Assembly (NCBI GenBank): GCA_965222725.1
Contig: OZ244969.1
Coordinates: 1,054,001-1,118,000, forward strand
Length of the DNA: 64,000 nucleotides
DNA from: GCA-2748575 sp965222725
GTDB lineage: Bacteria > Pseudomonadota > Gammaproteobacteria > Pseudomonadales > Ketobacteraceae
Reading direction: 5' to 3'
Part shown: piece by piece, positions 28,304 to 37,293 of the stretch
Layout of the letters: each line of letters starts with the position of its first letter
Position numbering within the stretch: position 1 is the stretch's first letter
The notes under the pieces: model-generated
Database searches by the model: none
The model's input: only the letters and a program-made list of their open reading frames with translations
Told to the model about the DNA's origin: nothing
Translations under genes and position numbers: made by a program

Positions 28304-28577
28304 GTCTGAGTGTTGAGTACCTCTCCGTCCGCTCCCCTCCGCTCTTTGAATCCCCGTATTCGGATTTTTGCGCCCCCGAAATTGGATAAGCCAAAGTGGG
28401 ACTTTAGTCACAATTTCGGTGGTTGCGCCATTGTGCTGCCTTTCCGGCTCTCCTATGATCGGATTCGTTCGAAACCGAATGATTTCGAATAAGAAACCAA
28501 TAAAACCAAACTAAAACTAATAAGTTTAATAATTAATTATTTTCGTTTTCGCCGTTATTAATGGTTAGGAGCTAACT
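28304..28577. other. Intergenic region before the subtilase gene
   Basis: No convincing gene. CCGAAATTG (28376-28384) and CAATTTCGG (28411-28419) form a 9-base inverted repeat with a 26-base spacer. An A/T-rich tract (28495-28560) precedes TAGGAG, the Shine-Dalgarno of the subtilase gene 9 bases before its ATG. The region probably carries the protease promoter. Confidence 0.45.
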
Positions 28578-30704
28578 ATGAAAAAAGCAGCAATGGGTGG
28601 AATGCTGTGTGCTACCGCTATGGCCGTATCGCCCATAGCCGGCGCAGTATCCTGGGGAAATGCGCCACAAACTGATCGCCTGATTGTGAAATACCGGGAT
28701 TCTGCCAATGCCGCTGCGCTACCCTTGATGGTGCGCACGCAACGCATGAACCTGCGGGCCCAGGCGCTCAGCGCCAGCGCCAATCAAAATGCCTCGGTGG
28801 TGGCCACCACGGGCGACAATGCCGTGGTATACCAGCTGGAATACGCCAATGATGTGGCCGATGTGGAGGCCATGGCGCAGCAACTGGCGTCCGGCAGCGA
28901 TGTGGAATACGCCGAACCGGACTACATCATGTACCCCAAGGCGGTACCCAACGATCCCAGCTATGGCCAGCAGTGGCATTACTTTGAATCCGCCGGCGGA
29001 CTGAATATGGAAGCCGCCTGGGATATCAGCACCGGCTCTGCCAATGTGGTGGTGGCGGTAATCGATACCGGTGTGCGCAACCATGTGGACCTGCGCAGCA
29101 ATTTACTGCCGGGTTACGATTTTATTTCCGACGCCGGCCGCGCCAACGATGGCAACGGCCGCGACAGTGACGCCAGTGATGCCGGCGATGCCATGAGCGC
29201 CGGTGAATGTGGCGGCGGCTATCCGCCCCAGGATTATCCGTCTTCCTGGCACGGTACCCATGTATCGGGCACTGTCGCTGCGGCCAGTGACAATGGTATC
29301 GGCGTAGCCGGTGTGGCCTGGAATGCCAAGGTGTTGCCGGTTCGCGTGCTGGGTAAATGTGGTGGTTATACCTCTGACATTGTTGATGGCATGCGTTGGG
29401 CTGCCGGGCTTTCCGTAAGCGGTGTGCCTGCCAATCCCAATCCGGCCCAGGTGCTGAACATGAGTCTTGGCGGCACCGCGCCCTGTACCAACACCTATCA
29501 ATCGGCCATTAATGCAGTAGTGAATGCCGGTGCAACCGTGGTGGTGGCTGCCGGTAATGAAAGCCAGAATGCGTCCCAGTCCTCCCCTGCCAATTGCGCC
29601 AACGTGGTGACTGTGGGTGCTACAGACAGAGCCGGTGGTATGGCGTACTACTCCAATTATGGCTCCACCGTGGATGTGTCTGCGCCGGGCGGAGAAATGT
29701 CCCAGTGGAGTTCCGCCGATGCGATTCTGTCCACCTACAACACCGGGCAAACCTACCCCGGCAGTGATTCCTACGATTACAGCCAGGGCACCAGTATGGC
29801 AACGCCTCATGTTGCCGGTGTGATTGCGCTGATGTATTCCGTGAATCCGGAACTGACACCGGCCGAAGTGGAAGCGGCATTAAAAGATTCAGCCCGTGCC
29901 TTCCCGGCGGTTAGCGGTAGTGACCGTTGCAGCACCAGCCAGTGTGGTGCCGGTATTGTGGATGCGGAAGCTGCACTGATTGCCGTGGGTGGCGACGACG
30001 ATGATTCTGATGATGACGACAACCCGTCCGACATCGTTGTGCTGGAAAATGGTGAGGCAGAAACTAACCTGAGCGGTGCCCAGGCAAGTCTGAGTTATTT
30101 CCAGATAGACGTGCCCGAAGGTGCCAGCAATCTGCGCTTTGCCTTGTCCGGTGGTTCCGGCGATGCGGACATTTACGTGCGTGAAGGTTCCATGCCCACC
30201 GTGGACACTTATGATCACCGTCCCTACCTGAACGGTAACAATGAAACTGTGGCCATTGAAACACCAGAGGCCGGTACCTACTTTGTGATGTTGCGTGGTT
30301 ACTACGCTTACAATGGTGCCCAGTTACTGGCAACCTTCGATGCGCCGGTGGATGATGACCAATCCACGTTCACCAGCAATGGTGTAGTAGCGATTCCGGA
30401 TAATAACAGCCAGGGTGCTACCAGTGTGATCGATGTAACCCGCAGCGGAAATTCCGGTTATATCAATGTGTCCATCAATATCAGTCACACTTACCGGGGT
30501 GACCTGACTGTGAAGCTGTACACTCCCAGCGGAGCCTCAGCGACACTGGCCAGTGCATCGTCGGATTCCGGTGATGATATTGTTCAGTCCTATCGTTTTA
30601 ATGCATCCACCATCCAGTCACAGGGACAATGGCGTTTGCATGCCGTTGATTCGGCCCGGCGTGATGTGGGTCAGATTAATGAATGGAGTATTACGTTCGA
30701 GTAA
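28578..30704 (+). CDS. Secreted subtilisin-like serine protease (S8) with PPC and P domains
   Basis: Extracellular protease of 708 residues. Order: signal peptide (1-23), inhibitor-type propeptide (about 30-117, ending YAEPDYIMYP), S8 catalytic domain (about 130-470), an Asp-rich linker (GGDDDDSDDDDNPSD), a PPC domain (about 490-590) and a proprotein-convertase P domain (about 605-708, ending INEWSITFE). The catalytic triad is D163 (AVIDTGV), H225 (HGTHVSG) and S406 (GTSMATPHVAG), and the oxyanion Asn is in AAGNES. The PPC domain is usually removed during maturation. Export would be by Sec, probably with type II secretion. It degrades extracellular protein, and its phospholipase-like neighbour suggests a joint nutrient-scavenging role. 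Confidence 0.95.
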   Translation: MKKAAMGGMLCATAMAVSPIAGAVSWGNAPQTDRLIVKYRDSANAAALPLMVRTQRMNLRAQALSASANQNASVVATTGDNAVVYQLEYANDVADVEAMAQQLASGSDVEYAEPDYIMYPKAVPNDPSYGQQWHYFESAGGLNMEAAWDISTGSANVVVAVIDTGVRNHVDLRSNLLPGYDFISDAGRANDGNGRDSDASDAGDAMSAGECGGGYPPQDYPSSWHGTHVSGTVAAASDNGIGVAGVAWNAKVLPVRVLGKCGGYTSDIVDGMRWAAGLSVSGVPANPNPAQVLNMSLGGTAPCTNTYQSAINAVVNAGATVVVAAGNESQNASQSSPANCANVVTVGATDRAGGMAYYSNYGSTVDVSAPGGEMSQWSSADAILSTYNTGQTYPGSDSYDYSQGTSMATPHVAGVIALMYSVNPELTPAEVEAALKDSARAFPAVSGSDRCSTSQCGAGIVDAEAALIAVGGDDDDSDDDDNPSDIVVLENGEAETNLSGAQASLSYFQIDVPEGASNLRFALSGGSGDADIYVREGSMPTVDTYDHRPYLNGNNETVAIETPEAGTYFVMLRGYYAYNGAQLLATFDAPVDDDQSTFTSNGVVAIPDNNSQGATSVIDVTRSGNSGYINVSINISHTYRGDLTVKLYTPSGASATLASASSDSGDDIVQSYRFNASTIQSQGQWRLHAVDSARRDVGQINEWSITFE

Positions 30705-30716
30705 TATTTAAAACTG

Positions 30717-30746
30717 AAAATGCCCGTCCTTTGACGGGCATTTTTT
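30717..30746. terminator. Bidirectional terminator between subtilase and plsC
   Basis: Perfect 12-base stem AAAATGCCCGTC (30717-30728) and GACGGGCATTTT (30733-30744) around a CTTT loop, with a T-run on the plus strand and an A-run mirrored for the minus strand. It serves the subtilase gene and the convergent acyltransferase gene, which ends at 30790. Confidence 0.9.
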
Positions 30747-30789
30747 ATAGCTTCAGACATTTTAAATTGCTGCGGCTATATCAGAGTAA

Positions 30790-31494
30790 CTAGAGTAAAT
30801 TCTTTTCCCGATCAATCCATTCCTGAATTTCTTCCGTTAACTCTTTCGGTTTTTTATCACTGGTATCAATCGGTTCACCAAACTTGATGGTGATCACGCC
30901 GGGGTACTTGCGAATATCATGGGCAGGCCAGACCCGGCCGGCATTGTGTACCAGCGGTACGATCGGCACGCCGGCGCGAATGGCGAGCATGGCGCCGCCG
31001 GAAAAGTGGGGTTTGGATTCGCCCACCGGTACCCGGGTGCCTTCGGGAAAAATCAAAACCCAGAGTCCTTCCTTCAGTCTTTCTGCACCCTGCTTCAGAA
31101 TTTGCTTGAGTGCATTGGTACGCTGGCTGCGATTGATCACGATGGGCTTCATAAAACGGATTACCCAGCCGAAAAAGGGAATCCACATCAGTTCCCGTTT
31201 CATGACGGTAGCCTGTGGTGCAAAGTAGCGTTGCAGGAAAAAGGTTTCCCAGGTGCTCTGGTGATTGCTGACAATCACACAGGGTTTATCCGGCAGGTGG
31301 TGCAGGTTGATCACCCGGTGGGTAATGCCGCAACAGATTCTGAGCCACCATTCCAGAAAATTTACCCAGCGGGTGGCAAAGAAATAACGTTTGCGAAACG
31401 GAAGAAACCCCAGAATCAGGACAGAAAAACTGCCGAAGATAATAACGCTGATGGTATAACCCAGATTAAATAATACGCCTCTGATCAATGGCAT
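30790..31494 (-). CDS. plsC: 1-acyl-sn-glycerol-3-phosphate acyltransferase family protein
   Basis: Membrane-associated acyltransferase of 234 residues. An N-terminal helix (YTISVIIFGSFSVLILGF) is followed by the PlsC motifs: SNHQSTWETFF (motif I, H then four residues then Glu in place of the usual Asp), MKRELMWIPFFGW (motif II), FPEGTRVPVGE (motif III) and VPIVPLVHNAG (motif IV). The HX4E form occurs in a subgroup of proteobacterial acyltransferases and is not in itself a sign of inactivity. It should acylate lysophosphatidic acid or a similar lysolipid. It follows glyS by 130 bases. In Pseudomonas a gmhB gene normally stands between glyS and this acyltransferase; that gene is absent here. 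Confidence 0.85.
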   Translation of the reverse strand: MPLIRGVLFNLGYTISVIIFGSFSVLILGFLPFRKRYFFATRWVNFLEWWLRICCGITHRVINLHHLPDKPCVIVSNHQSTWETFFLQRYFAPQATVMKRELMWIPFFGWVIRFMKPIVINRSQRTNALKQILKQGAERLKEGLWVLIFPEGTRVPVGESKPHFSGGAMLAIRAGVPIVPLVHNAGRVWPAHDIRKYPGVITIKFGEPIDTSDKKPKELTEEIQEWIDREKNLL

Positions 31495-31624
31495 TGCGAT
31501 ATCCTTGGCCTAAAACAACTTAACACCGGTGACACAGGCGCCACCGATCCGTTTCCCCTTGGCTACCTCACCCGTTATTCCCGAAATAACAGCACCGCCC
31601 CTGCAGTGCTGTTATCAATGGTTA

Positions 31625-33679
31625 TTATTGTAGCTCAGAAATATCAGCAATATTGATAAAGAGCTGATGCAGTTCCTTGAGCAGTGCCAGGCGGTTGTTT
31701 TTAATGGCCGGATCATCGGCGTTTACCATCACGTGATCAAAGAAATCGTCCACGGGCTCTTTCAGGCTGGCCAGAGACACCAGAGCGTTCTGATAATCAC
31801 TGCCAACGTTCTGCTCCTTGATGCTGGTGAACAGAGCGGTTTCCTGCGCTTCGCTGAACAGGCTCTCATTCACACTCACAGACGACAGATCCACATCACT
31901 CTTGGCCAGAATATTCCCTACGCGCTTGTTGGCGGCGGCCAGCGCTTCGGCTTCCGGCAGGGTTTTAAAGTGCTGCACGGCACGTACCCGCTGCTGAAAA
32001 TCCAGTGGTTTGGTGGGATTTACATTGAGCACCGCTTTGATGATATCGGTGCTCACGCCTTCTTCCTGATACCAGGTCATGTAGCGACCCTGCAGGAAGT
32101 TAAGGGCATCGTCGGCGACTTTATCGTTGCTGAGTTTGTCACCGTACAAGGCTTTGGCCTGATCGATCAGGGTGACCAGATCCAGTCCATAGGATTTGCC
32201 CACAATAATGCGCAGCAGGCCCAGGGCGAGGCGACGTAGCCCGTAGGGATCTTTATCGCCGGTGGGGTGTTTGCCAATGCCGAGAATGCCGACGAGCGTA
32301 TCCAGTTTGTCGGCAATGGCTACCGCTGCGCCGGTGTCGGTTTGCGGAATGGCATCGCCGGCAAACCGGGGCAGGTACTGTTCGTCCAGGGCCTTGGCCA
32401 CTTCGTCCGGCTCGTTCTGTTGGCGGGCATAGTAGTAGCCCATAATGCCCTGCAGTTCGGGGAATTCGCCGACCATTTCCGTGGACAGATCCGCTTTACT
32501 CAGCAAGCCGGCGCGGCTGGCCCAATCGCTGTTGCTGCCAATGGCATTGGCGATACCGGCGGCCAGTTGGGCCACCCGCTCGGCTTTTTCATACACAGTG
32601 CCCAGCTGGGATTCGAACACCACTTTACGCAGGGGTTCGTTATGCTGTTCCAGGGTTTTCTTTTTATCGGTTTCAAAAAAGAAACGGGCATCCGACAGCC
32701 GCGGGCGAATCACGCGCTCGTTACCGCTGATCACCTTCTGTGGATCCTGGCTTTCGATATTGGAGACAGTAATAAAGTGAGGCAGGATTTTTCCGTCGCT
32801 GTCCAGCACCGGAAAGTATTTCTGGTGTTCCTGCATGGCGCTGATCAGGGCTTCCTGGGGTACCTCTAAAAACTCCTGATCAAAGTTGCCCATCAAAGGC
32901 ACTGGCCATTCCACCAGCCCCGTCACTTCGTCCAGCAGATCCGGTTCAATACTGGCGTTGCCGGCAGATTTGTTTTTTGCCAGTTCAATCACCCGTTCTT
33001 CAATCATCTGCTGGCGGGAATTGAAACAGGCAATAACAAACGCGCCTTTCATTTGTTCTTCATAACGGGCGGCGGATTCAATGGCCACCGGGTCCGGGTG
33101 ATGGAAGCGGTGACCAAAGCTGGTGTTGCCGGAAGGCAGCCCCAGAATCTCGCAGGGCACCACATCCTTGCCCAGCAGCACCACCAGCCAGTGCACCGGG
33201 CGCACAAAAGCCACTTTTTCTGCACCCCAGGTCATGCGCTTGGGAATGGGCAGTTTATTCAGCGCGTTTTCAATCAGGCCGGGAATAATCTCGCTGGCCT
33301 GCCGGCCCTGTTGCACACTGCGGAATACCAGCCAGCTGCCTTTATCGGTTTCCAGTGTTTCCAGGGCGTCCACGGTGGTGCCGCAGGAACGGGCAAAGCC
33401 TTCGGCGGCTTTGGTGGGCTTGCCGTCTTTATCATAGGCGGCCTGCACGGCGGGACCGCGGCGCTCCACGTTTTTATCCTGCTGCTGCAGTGCCAGCCCG
33501 CTGACTTTAATGGCCAGGCGTCTTGGCGTGGCAAAGGATTGCACCTCGCTAAAGCCCAGATCGTTCTGTTCCAGCCCTTGCTGAAATTGCCCGGTAAAGG
33601 CATCGCTGAGTTTTTTCAGGGCCTTGGGTGGCAGCTCTTCGCTGCCCAGTTCGATAAGTAAATCTGCTGTGTTGCTCAT
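31625..33679 (-). CDS. glyS: Glycyl-tRNA synthetase beta subunit
   Basis: GlyS of 684 residues, the usual length. It begins ADLLIELGSEELPPKALKKLSDAF, the conserved family opening, with FATPRRLAIKV soon after, KRMTWGAEKVAFVRPVHW in the middle, and the HD-like and anticodon-binding regions (DKLDTLVGILGIGKHPTGDKDPYGLRRLALGLLRI) in the C-terminal half. With the alpha subunit it forms the tetramer that charges tRNA-Gly in the cytoplasm. It starts 1 base after the glyQ stop with GGAGAG as Shine-Dalgarno, so the subunits are translated together. Confidence 0.97.
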   Translation of the reverse strand: MSNTADLLIELGSEELPPKALKKLSDAFTGQFQQGLEQNDLGFSEVQSFATPRRLAIKVSGLALQQQDKNVERRGPAVQAAYDKDGKPTKAAEGFARSCGTTVDALETLETDKGSWLVFRSVQQGRQASEIIPGLIENALNKLPIPKRMTWGAEKVAFVRPVHWLVVLLGKDVVPCEILGLPSGNTSFGHRFHHPDPVAIESAARYEEQMKGAFVIACFNSRQQMIEERVIELAKNKSAGNASIEPDLLDEVTGLVEWPVPLMGNFDQEFLEVPQEALISAMQEHQKYFPVLDSDGKILPHFITVSNIESQDPQKVISGNERVIRPRLSDARFFFETDKKKTLEQHNEPLRKVVFESQLGTVYEKAERVAQLAAGIANAIGSNSDWASRAGLLSKADLSTEMVGEFPELQGIMGYYYARQQNEPDEVAKALDEQYLPRFAGDAIPQTDTGAAVAIADKLDTLVGILGIGKHPTGDKDPYGLRRLALGLLRIIVGKSYGLDLVTLIDQAKALYGDKLSNDKVADDALNFLQGRYMTWYQEEGVSTDIIKAVLNVNPTKPLDFQQRVRAVQHFKTLPEAEALAAANKRVGNILAKSDVDLSSVSVNESLFSEAQETALFTSIKEQNVGSDYQNALVSLASLKEPVDDFFDHVMVNADDPAIKNNRLALLKELHQLFINIADISELQ

Positions 33680-33680
33680 G

Positions 33681-34643
33681 TTACTTGCTCTCCTCCTGAT
33701 CCTTTTCCTGGTGCTTTGCCATCACTTCATTGCGCAGGGCTTCAGGAGCAAGGGGGAATCCCAGTTTCAGCCGGGCATCAAAATAGGCGGCGGCCACAGC
33801 CCGGGCCAGGGAACGAACCCGCAGAATAAAGCGTTGCCGCTCAGTCACGGAAATGGCGTGGCGGGCATCCAGCAGGTTAAAGGTGTGGGAGGCTTTGAGT
33901 ACATATTCGTAAGCGGGCAACGGCAGGCCGGCGTCGATCAGCTTCTGGCTTTCCGCTTCGTAGTCGTCAAAGTTTTTGAACAGCATGTCGGTGTTGGCGT
34001 GTTCAAAGTTGAAGGTAGACATTTCCACTTCGTTTTGCAGGAACACATCACCGTAGGTGACCACGCCGGTATCGCTGTGGGTCCATACCAGATCGTAAAT
34101 GGACTCAACACCCTGCAGGTACATGGCAATCCGTTCCAGACCATAGGTGATTTCGCCGGTGACCGGAAAACAGTCGATGCCGCCCACCTGCTGGAAATAG
34201 GTAAACTGGGTCACTTCCATACCGTTGAGCCAGACTTCCCAGCCCAGGCCCCAGGCGCCCAGGGTGGGTGATTCCCAGTTGTCTTCCACAAAACGGATAT
34301 CATGAGTTAACGGGTCGAGCCCAAGTGCTTTCAGTGAGCCCAGGTACAGATCCTGAATATCCTTGGGGGATGGCTTCAGCACCACCTGAAACTGGTAGTA
34401 GTGTTGCAGGCGGTTGGGGTTTTCCCCGTAGCGGCCGTCGGTGGGCCGGCGACTGGGCTGCACATAGGCGGAACGCCAGGTTTCCGGGCCAATGGCTTTC
34501 AGAAAGGTGGCGGGGTGAAAGGTACCGGCGCCTACTTCCATATCGAAGGGCTGCACAACAACGCAGCCCTGGTTGGCCCAATAGGATTGCAGGGCCAGAA
34601 TCAGACCCTGAAAGGTTTGAATATCGTAAGATTGCTCACTCAT
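33681..34643 (-). CDS. glyQ: Glycyl-tRNA synthetase alpha subunit
   Basis: GlyQ of 320 residues, close to the E. coli length but with a slightly longer C-terminus. Conserved segments: [38 protein letters not shown], the class II motif region with [29 protein letters not shown], and [25 protein letters not shown] (read with GW for GLE in part). The ATG at 34643 has AAGG 6 bases upstream, and the reading frame extends 47 codons further without family similarity. It is the first gene of glyQ-glyS-plsC. Confidence 0.96.
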   Translation of the reverse strand: [320 protein letters not shown]

Positions 34644-34878
34644 GATCGACCTTGAAACTGGGTGGCTTGTGACCTGTAACGGTTTCCGAATGTGGTCTCC
34701 GGAACAGCGCCGGCAGCGCCGCTTTGGCTTGGCAGCGGCTGAATCTGGCGTACTGTTCCGGGTCAGTGCCGGTGGCACTGGCAAAGCGAGCTATTATATA
34801 GCCTTGTTGTGCAATGAACACCGCCGGAAATGAAAGTTCTTTGAATTTATTATATTTTACGGTAAGTGGGTGCTTACT

Positions 34879-35571
34879 TTAGTGGGGTATGGCCAGGCTG
34901 ACTCTGGCACCGCCCAGCGGCTCTGATTTACCCAGTTCCAGGTGTCCGGTGCGGTCTCCTTCGGTGTGGCTGGCCAGCAGGGACTGGGCAAAATAGAGCC
35001 CCAATCCCGTGGACTTGTTTTGCACATCCACCTTTGACTGGCTGATCTCTGAGCCCAGCATCTGTTCGGGAAAGCCGGGGCCGTTGTCGTGCAGTTCCAG
35101 GTACAGGTAGTGGTCGTCTTCCCGGGCGCTGAGCAGCAGCTTTTTGGCGCCGGCGCTGATGGCGTTGTAGAGCAGGGTATCCATGACAATGGTGGCGATG
35201 TTGGGATCGAAAAAGCCGCTGGTTTCCTCGTCGCAGTCCAGGCTGGCGTCTATGCCATTGGCGCGAAAGGTGTAACCGTGGCGGGCCATTACCTCTTCCA
35301 GGAATTCCACCGCAAACTGCTGGTCAACATTCACGGAAAAATCACCCTCCAGGCTCTTGTAGCTGGTGAGCACCCGCATCAGTTCGCTGCCGATAAACTG
35401 GGCCTCGCTCTTGATGCCTTCCACCTGGTGTTGTTGGGATGGGTCCGTCGGCAGTTTGCCCAGCAAACTGTCCAGTTCGTTGTAAAGCAGGCCAAAGCGG
35501 TTCTTGATTTCGTGGATGGAGGCGGCCAGCAGGGCACCGAAGAGTTCGTTATCCTTCGCCTTTTCGCTCAT
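34879..35571 (-). CDS. Soluble histidine kinase-like ATPase
   Basis: Cytoplasmic protein of 230 residues with no membrane segment. The N-terminal helix carries ASIHEIKNRFG with H20 at the phospho-acceptor position, and the HATPase_c half has an N-box (TIVMDTLLYNAISAGA), a G1 box (HDNGPGFPEQM) and a G2 box (STGLGLYFAQSLL). It overlaps the 3' end of the receiver-TPR gene by 23 bases, so kinase and regulator are made together. There is no sensor domain, so the input must come from the partner or from protein interactions. I can assign the biochemical class but not the pathway. Confidence 0.82.
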   Translation of the reverse strand: MSEKAKDNELFGALLAASIHEIKNRFGLLYNELDSLLGKLPTDPSQQHQVEGIKSEAQFIGSELMRVLTSYKSLEGDFSVNVDQQFAVEFLEEVMARHGYTFRANGIDASLDCDEETSGFFDPNIATIVMDTLLYNAISAGAKKLLLSAREDDHYLYLELHDNGPGFPEQMLGSEISQSKVDVQNKSTGLGLYFAQSLLASHTEGDRTGHLELGKSEPLGGARVSLAIPH

Positions 35572-37195
35572 TGGTTACTGTGTCCCAGCGTTGCTTGAGT
35601 TTTTCGATGCCCGGATAGGCGGGGTTGTCTTCGGGAACCTTGTTGAGCAGTTCCACCAGCTCATCGCCTTTTTCCAGGTATTCGCGGCTGCTGCGGCCTT
35701 TTTCAAAGCGGGAAATAATGGCCTTGAACGCCAGCATGCGCACTTCGTCATCGGCGTTGGGAAGTTGGGTGGCGCGCAGCAGGATTTCGATGGCATCTTC
35801 GATATCGTCCCGCTCGATCAGCTCCTGTCCGCGGGTTTTCATCAGGTTCAGGCGCTCATCGGGCTTGTTGGACAGGGAGTTTTCGATCACCCGGTAAAAC
35901 TTGGTCTGCAGGCGGTTGTTGCCACCGATTTCCTCCAGCAGGCTCTGTTTTACTTTTTCGATTTCTTCCGGGGTTTCGAACAGCAGGCGCGAACTGAACA
36001 CATCCAGCTGGTCGTCCAGCGACAGCTGATCGGATTTTTCCATCAGGTTCTTCGCCAGAGAATAAGCCAGTTTGCCCTCTTCCTCGTTTTTGGAATTGAA
36101 CAGGGTTTCCGCTTCCACCAATGCGGCTTTCAGATTCTGCAGGGTGGTGAGTTCGTATTCCATACGGGCAGTTTCGATCAGTTTCATGGCTTCCTGAGTG
36201 GCCATTTTGCTTTCCCGCATGCTGCCGCTTTTAATGCTTACCTGCAGGGCTTTTGCCAGGCCGATAAAGGGATCTGCCTTGGCAAACACGGAATTTTTAC
36301 CCAGGCCAATGGCTTTGCGGCAGGCCTTGCGCATTACCAGCGGGTCGCCGTTCAACTCGGCCACCCGACCCAGCTCCTGCTGGCGCAGGCAGGATTTGGG
36401 GGATTCATCAATGGCGGCCTGCAATACTCTTTGTGCGGCTTTGTACTTGCCCTGAGCTTCCAGAATCCTGGCCAGCCAGTCCTGGGCCTCTACATATTTG
36501 CTGTTGGTATTGGCCAGGCTTTCCAGCAGTTCCTTGCCTTCCTCGTATTCAGCCAGGTGATAGTGCACCTTGCCCATGCCCAGAATGGCCCAGGCCACCC
36601 GCTTGATACCCAATACGGTATCGTACAGGTCTTTGGCTTCATCCCAGCGCTTTTCTTCCAGCAGTATCCGGCCCTTGATGCGGTAGGCAGGTAAGGCAAA
36701 TTTGGGTTTCTGGATCGCCAGCCGGTTACAGGCGTCCAGCGCACCGTCGATATTGCGCCGGTCCAGTGCCTTGTTGATTTCCTTGTACACATCCTTGGTG
36801 CGCACAATGCGGTTCAGGCGGGTGCGTAACAGGTCCAGAGTCACAGGCTTGACGATATAGCCGTCGGGCTCGGCTTCCAGCGCACCCATGACCATTTCCA
36901 CGGTCTGGGCGGCGGTTACCAGGATATAGATGGAGGAGGCTTTGATAATTTTTGAATAGCGCACTTCTTCCAGAATCTGCTGGCCGTCTTTACCGCGGCC
37001 CAGCTCATAGTCGGAAAACACGATATCGTAGTTTTCCTTGCCCATTTTGCGCAGCGCTTCTTCCCCGTTGTTCACGGTTTCAATGTCCTGAATACCCATG
37101 TTGCCCAACATGGATTTCATTGAAGACCGCATCTCTGCCAGGTCTTCAATCACCAGGACCTTCATCTTGTGATAGGGGATTACGTCTAATGCCAT
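35549..37195 (-). CDS. Response regulator with C-terminal TPR repeats
   Basis: Protein of 548 residues. The CheY-like receiver (about 11-130) has E17-D18, phospho-acceptor D62 (IVFSDYELGRGKDG), T94 and K116 (YIVKPVT). The remainder is helical TPR-type: residues about 140-290 show the regular repeat (LDACNRLAIQKPKFALPAYRIKGRILLEEKRWDEAKDLYDTVL and following), then a less regular helical tail to 548. There is no DNA-binding or enzymatic output domain, so output is probably by protein binding through the TPR surface. It starts the operon with the soluble kinase. Similar receiver-TPR proteins are common in Pseudomonas-like genomes but little studied. Confidence 0.88.
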   Translation of the reverse strand: MALDVIPYHKMKVLVIEDLAEMRSSMKSMLGNMGIQDIETVNNGEEALRKMGKENYDIVFSDYELGRGKDGQQILEEVRYSKIIKASSIYILVTAAQTVEMVMGALEAEPDGYIVKPVTLDLLRTRLNRIVRTKDVYKEINKALDRRNIDGALDACNRLAIQKPKFALPAYRIKGRILLEEKRWDEAKDLYDTVLGIKRVAWAILGMGKVHYHLAEYEEGKELLESLANTNSKYVEAQDWLARILEAQGKYKAAQRVLQAAIDESPKSCLRQQELGRVAELNGDPLVMRKACRKAIGLGKNSVFAKADPFIGLAKALQVSIKSGSMRESKMATQEAMKLIETARMEYELTTLQNLKAALVEAETLFNSKNEEEGKLAYSLAKNLMEKSDQLSLDDQLDVFSSRLLFETPEEIEKVKQSLLEEIGGNNRLQTKFYRVIENSLSNKPDERLNLMKTRGQELIERDDIEDAIEILLRATQLPNADDEVRMLAFKAIISRFEKGRSSREYLEKGDELVELLNKVPEDNPAYPGIEKLKQRWDTVTNERKGEG

Positions 37196-37293
37196 CGCGT
37201 GTCTGCAAAGTGCCCTAAAACCATTAACTCATTCTATAAGTTTAGGACCAATCTTGGGGTGCGCCAGTGTTATTACGGCTGGTGGCGGCAGAA

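Noticed and set aside
28310..28492. 60-codon frame between the phospholipase-like gene and the subtilase
   Set aside because: It starts inside the terminator tail, has no ribosome site and no recognisable sequence.
34642..34833. 63-codon plus-strand frame upstream of glyQ
   Set aside because: No Shine-Dalgarno or motif, and it lies in the glyQ promoter and leader region.
35504..36694. 396-codon plus-strand frame opposite the receiver-TPR gene
   Set aside because: Phe/Gln/Gly-rich shadow without motifs; the minus strand has a clear receiver and TPR.
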